Under the pieces are notes generated by a model. The model ran no database searches, had not been told where the DNA came from, and worked only from the letters and a program-made list of their open reading frames with translations. Both the position numbers and the translations under genes were made by a program. From assembly GCA_023392035.1 (NCBI GenBank), contig JAEVZY010000240.1, positions 1-7,470 on the forward strand: a stretch of 7,470 bases of DNA. Reading direction: 5' to 3'. This DNA comes from Pseudomonadota bacterium (GTDB lineage Bacteria > Pseudomonadota > Gammaproteobacteria > Burkholderiales > Burkholderiaceae_D). Of this stretch, positions 6,154 to 7,470 are shown piece after piece. The first letter of the stretch is position 1, and every line of letters starts with the position of its first letter.

Positions 6154-6165
6154 GCAAAGTCCCCT

Positions 6166-6194
6166 ATCTTAATGCAGCCCCCGTGCAAAACCAA
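6166..6194 (-). promoter_or_regulatory. Candidate sigma70-type promoter of the rubredoxin gene
   Basis: On the minus strand, TTGGTT (6189-6194) and TAAGAT (6166-6171) are 17 nt apart. Transcription would begin near 6159, giving a leader of about 32 nt that contains the AAGGA site. The -35 box overlaps the first codons of the divergent thiD-like gene. Confidence 0.35.
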
Positions 6195-7004
6195 ACTTCA
6201 CCGCTCGTGCTGAGCTTCAACGCCTCGGACCCGGTGGGTGCGGTAGGCCTGCAAGCCGACCTGGCTTCCTTCGCCGCCATGGGTTGCCATGGCCTGTCCG
6301 TGACCACTGCGATCCTGATCGGCGACACCACCGGCATTGAAGACGTGCAGGACATGGACGTCGACTGGGTGGCCGACCAGGCGCGCGTGCTGCTGGAAGA
6401 CATGCCGGTGGCCGCCTTCAAGGTCGGCTATCCGGGCAGCCTGGAAAGCATCGCGGCGATTGCCGAGATCATGTCCGACTATCCCGAGATTCCGCTGGTG
6501 CTCGACCCTTTCCAGAGCTCGATGCCCGAGCCCGCCGAAGAAGGCGAGGAATTGCTGGTGGCCATGCGCGAACTGCTGGTGCCGCAGTCCACGCTGCTGC
6601 TGTTGTCGGCGGTCGAGCTGGCGCGCTTTGCCGAAACCTGGCGCGATCCCCTGCCCGCGCGCAGCATTGCCGACGATGCCGCCGAGCTGGTGAAGATGGG
6701 TTGCGCCCATGTCTTCGTCACCCACACCGGCGATGTGCAGGAAGTGGCCAACACGCTGTATGGCGAAGAAGGCCAGTTGCGCCATGACCGCTGGGAGCGC
6801 CAACCCGGCTCCTTTGCCGGCGCCGGCAGCACCTTGTCGGCCACCATCGCCGCGCTCCTGGCCAATGGCGTGGGCGTGCCGGAAGCGGTGGCCGAAGCGC
6901 AAGAATTCAACGTCGCCTCGATCGCCCACGCCCAGCGCCTGGGCATGGGTCGGCTGATTCCCGACCGCCATTTCTGGGCCCGCGAATCGGACGACAATCC
7001 CTGA
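6183..7004 (+). CDS. thiD: ThiD-family kinase (hydroxymethylpyrimidine/phosphomethylpyrimidine kinase-like), atypical active site
   Basis: This is a 273-residue ribokinase-fold protein; ThiD normally phosphorylates hydroxymethylpyrimidine twice in thiamine synthesis. The N-terminal substrate loop SFNASDPVGAVGLQADL (11-27) corresponds to the ThiD GSDSSGGAGIQADL region, followed by the conserved CHGLSVTTAI (35-44). VLDPF (106-110) matches the VLDPV strand, and GAGSTLSATIAALLANG (223-239) matches the GTGCTLSAAIA anion-hole and catalytic segment. The usual catalytic Cys is replaced by S226 and the preceding Thr by A224. The usual TPNLPEA stretch appears as LSAVELA (about 151-157). The family call is firm, but ThiD activity is not assured. 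GTG 6183 is the only sensible start: the open frame continues upstream to 6069, but that part is antisense to rubredoxin, and the nearby ATG 6172 is out of frame. No Shine-Dalgarno is visible. hemL follows after 29 nt, so co-transcription is likely. Confidence 0.85.
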   Translation: MQNQTSPLVLSFNASDPVGAVGLQADLASFAAMGCHGLSVTTAILIGDTTGIEDVQDMDVDWVADQARVLLEDMPVAAFKVGYPGSLESIAAIAEIMSDYPEIPLVLDPFQSSMPEPAEEGEELLVAMRELLVPQSTLLLLSAVELARFAETWRDPLPARSIADDAAELVKMGCAHVFVTHTGDVQEVANTLYGEEGQLRHDRWERQPGSFAGAGSTLSATIAALLANGVGVPEAVAEAQEFNVASIAHAQRLGMGRLIPDRHFWARESDDNP

Positions 7005-7033
7005 ACCTTCATCACGCACTGATTCCCATCGAA

Positions 7034-7470
7034 ATGTCCCGTAACGAAGAACTCTTTTCGCGCGCCCAGCAGAGCACCCCTGGCGGCGTCAATTCCCCGG
7101 TGCGCGCTTTCCGCTCGGTCGGCGGCACGCCGCGCTTCATCACCCATGCCGAAGGCGCGTATTTCTTCGATGCCGATGGCAAGCGCTACATCGATTACAT
7201 CGGTTCCTGGGGGCCGGCCATCGTCGGCCACGCCCATCCGCAAGTGGTGCAGGCAGTGCAGGCGGCGGCCGCGCGCGGCCTGTCTTTCGGCGCGCCGACC
7301 GAAGGCGAGATCGAAATGGCCGAAGAGATCTGCCGCCTGGTACCTTCGGTGGAGCAAGTGCGCCTGGTGTCTTCCGGCACGGAAGCGGCCATGAGCGCCC
7401 TGCGCCTGGCGCGCGGCGCCACCGGCCGCGATCTGATCATCAAATTTGAAGGCTGCTATCACGGCCATGC
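7034..7470 (+). CDS. hemL: HemL, glutamate-1-semialdehyde 2,1-aminomutase, N-terminal part, cut by window edge
   Basis: This PLP enzyme converts glutamate-1-semialdehyde to 5-aminolevulinate in the C5 route to haem. The first 145 residues, of about 425-430 expected, are in the window, and the frame is open to the edge. The N-terminus NEELFSRAQQSTPGGVNSPV and the segment YIDYIGSWGPAIVGHAHP are highly typical of HemL. SSGTEAAMSALRLAR (113-127) is the cofactor phosphate-binding region, and KFEGCYHGH (137-145) precedes the edge. The catalytic Lys lies beyond the window. ATG 7034 gives the expected start, although only weak purines (GAA) precede it. The gene lies 29 nt after the thiD-like stop and probably shares its transcript. 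Confidence 0.95.
   Translation, partial: MSRNEELFSRAQQSTPGGVNSPVRAFRSVGGTPRFITHAEGAYFFDADGKRYIDYIGSWGPAIVGHAHPQVVQAVQAAAARGLSFGAPTEGEIEMAEEICRLVPSVEQVRLVSSGTEAAMSALRLARGATGRDLIIKFEGCYHGH

Noticed and set aside
6069..6182. Upstream extension of the thiD-like frame starting at ATG 6069
   Set aside because: It runs antisense through rubredoxin, and the ThiD-like sequence begins only after GTG 6183.
6479..7468. 329-residue minus-strand frame across thiD and hemL
   Set aside because: Antisense to two recognisable enzymes and without any protein-family features.

Overview
The window looks like a chromosomal segment of a GC-rich beta-proteobacterium. The gene order (type IV pilus chemosensory genes beside a rubredoxin gene, with thiD-like and hemL genes on the opposite strand) and the protein sequences suggest Burkholderiales, most probably Oxalobacteraceae (Massilia/Janthinobacterium/Herbaspirillum type). 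That placement rests on recognising the proteins and was not searched. Codon use and composition look uniform, and I see no mobile element, CRISPR array, tRNA or rRNA.

Minus strand, read from about 5640 down to 1: a Pil-Chp chemosensory operon in the order pilG (response regulator), pilH (response regulator), pilI (CheW-like adaptor), pilJ (MCP-type receptor), then the N-terminal 624 residues of chpA (the very large CheA-like hybrid kinase), which runs off the left edge. The pilK methyltransferase gene that sits between pilJ and chpA in Pseudomonas aeruginosa is absent. Gaps are 17, 19, 51 and 70 nt. Both larger gaps, which flank pilJ, hold a strong GC-rich stem-loop. In this pathway PilJ signals through PilI to ChpA, which phosphorylates PilG and PilH to control pilus extension and retraction, twitching and surface-linked cAMP signalling.

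Middle, 5641-5926: a 286-base non-coding region between pilG and the rubredoxin gene. It has a sigma70-like promoter candidate for pilG (about 5668-5697) with an 11-nt palindrome in its spacer, a long imperfect dyad at 5771-5802, and a GC-rich hairpin at 5899-5919 just after the rubredoxin stop. Nothing else is evident between 5698 and 5898.

Right side: the rubredoxin gene (minus, 5927-6127, probable GTG start) diverges from a ThiD-family kinase gene (plus, 6183-7004, probable GTG start). The thiD-like gene is followed after 29 nt by the first 145 residues of hemL (glutamate-1-semialdehyde aminomutase), which runs off the right edge.

The window is mostly recognisable housekeeping and motility sequence; I found no clearly new system. 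The best leads are the remodelled active site of the ThiD-like protein, the paired hairpins around pilJ, and the dyad elements upstream of pilG.
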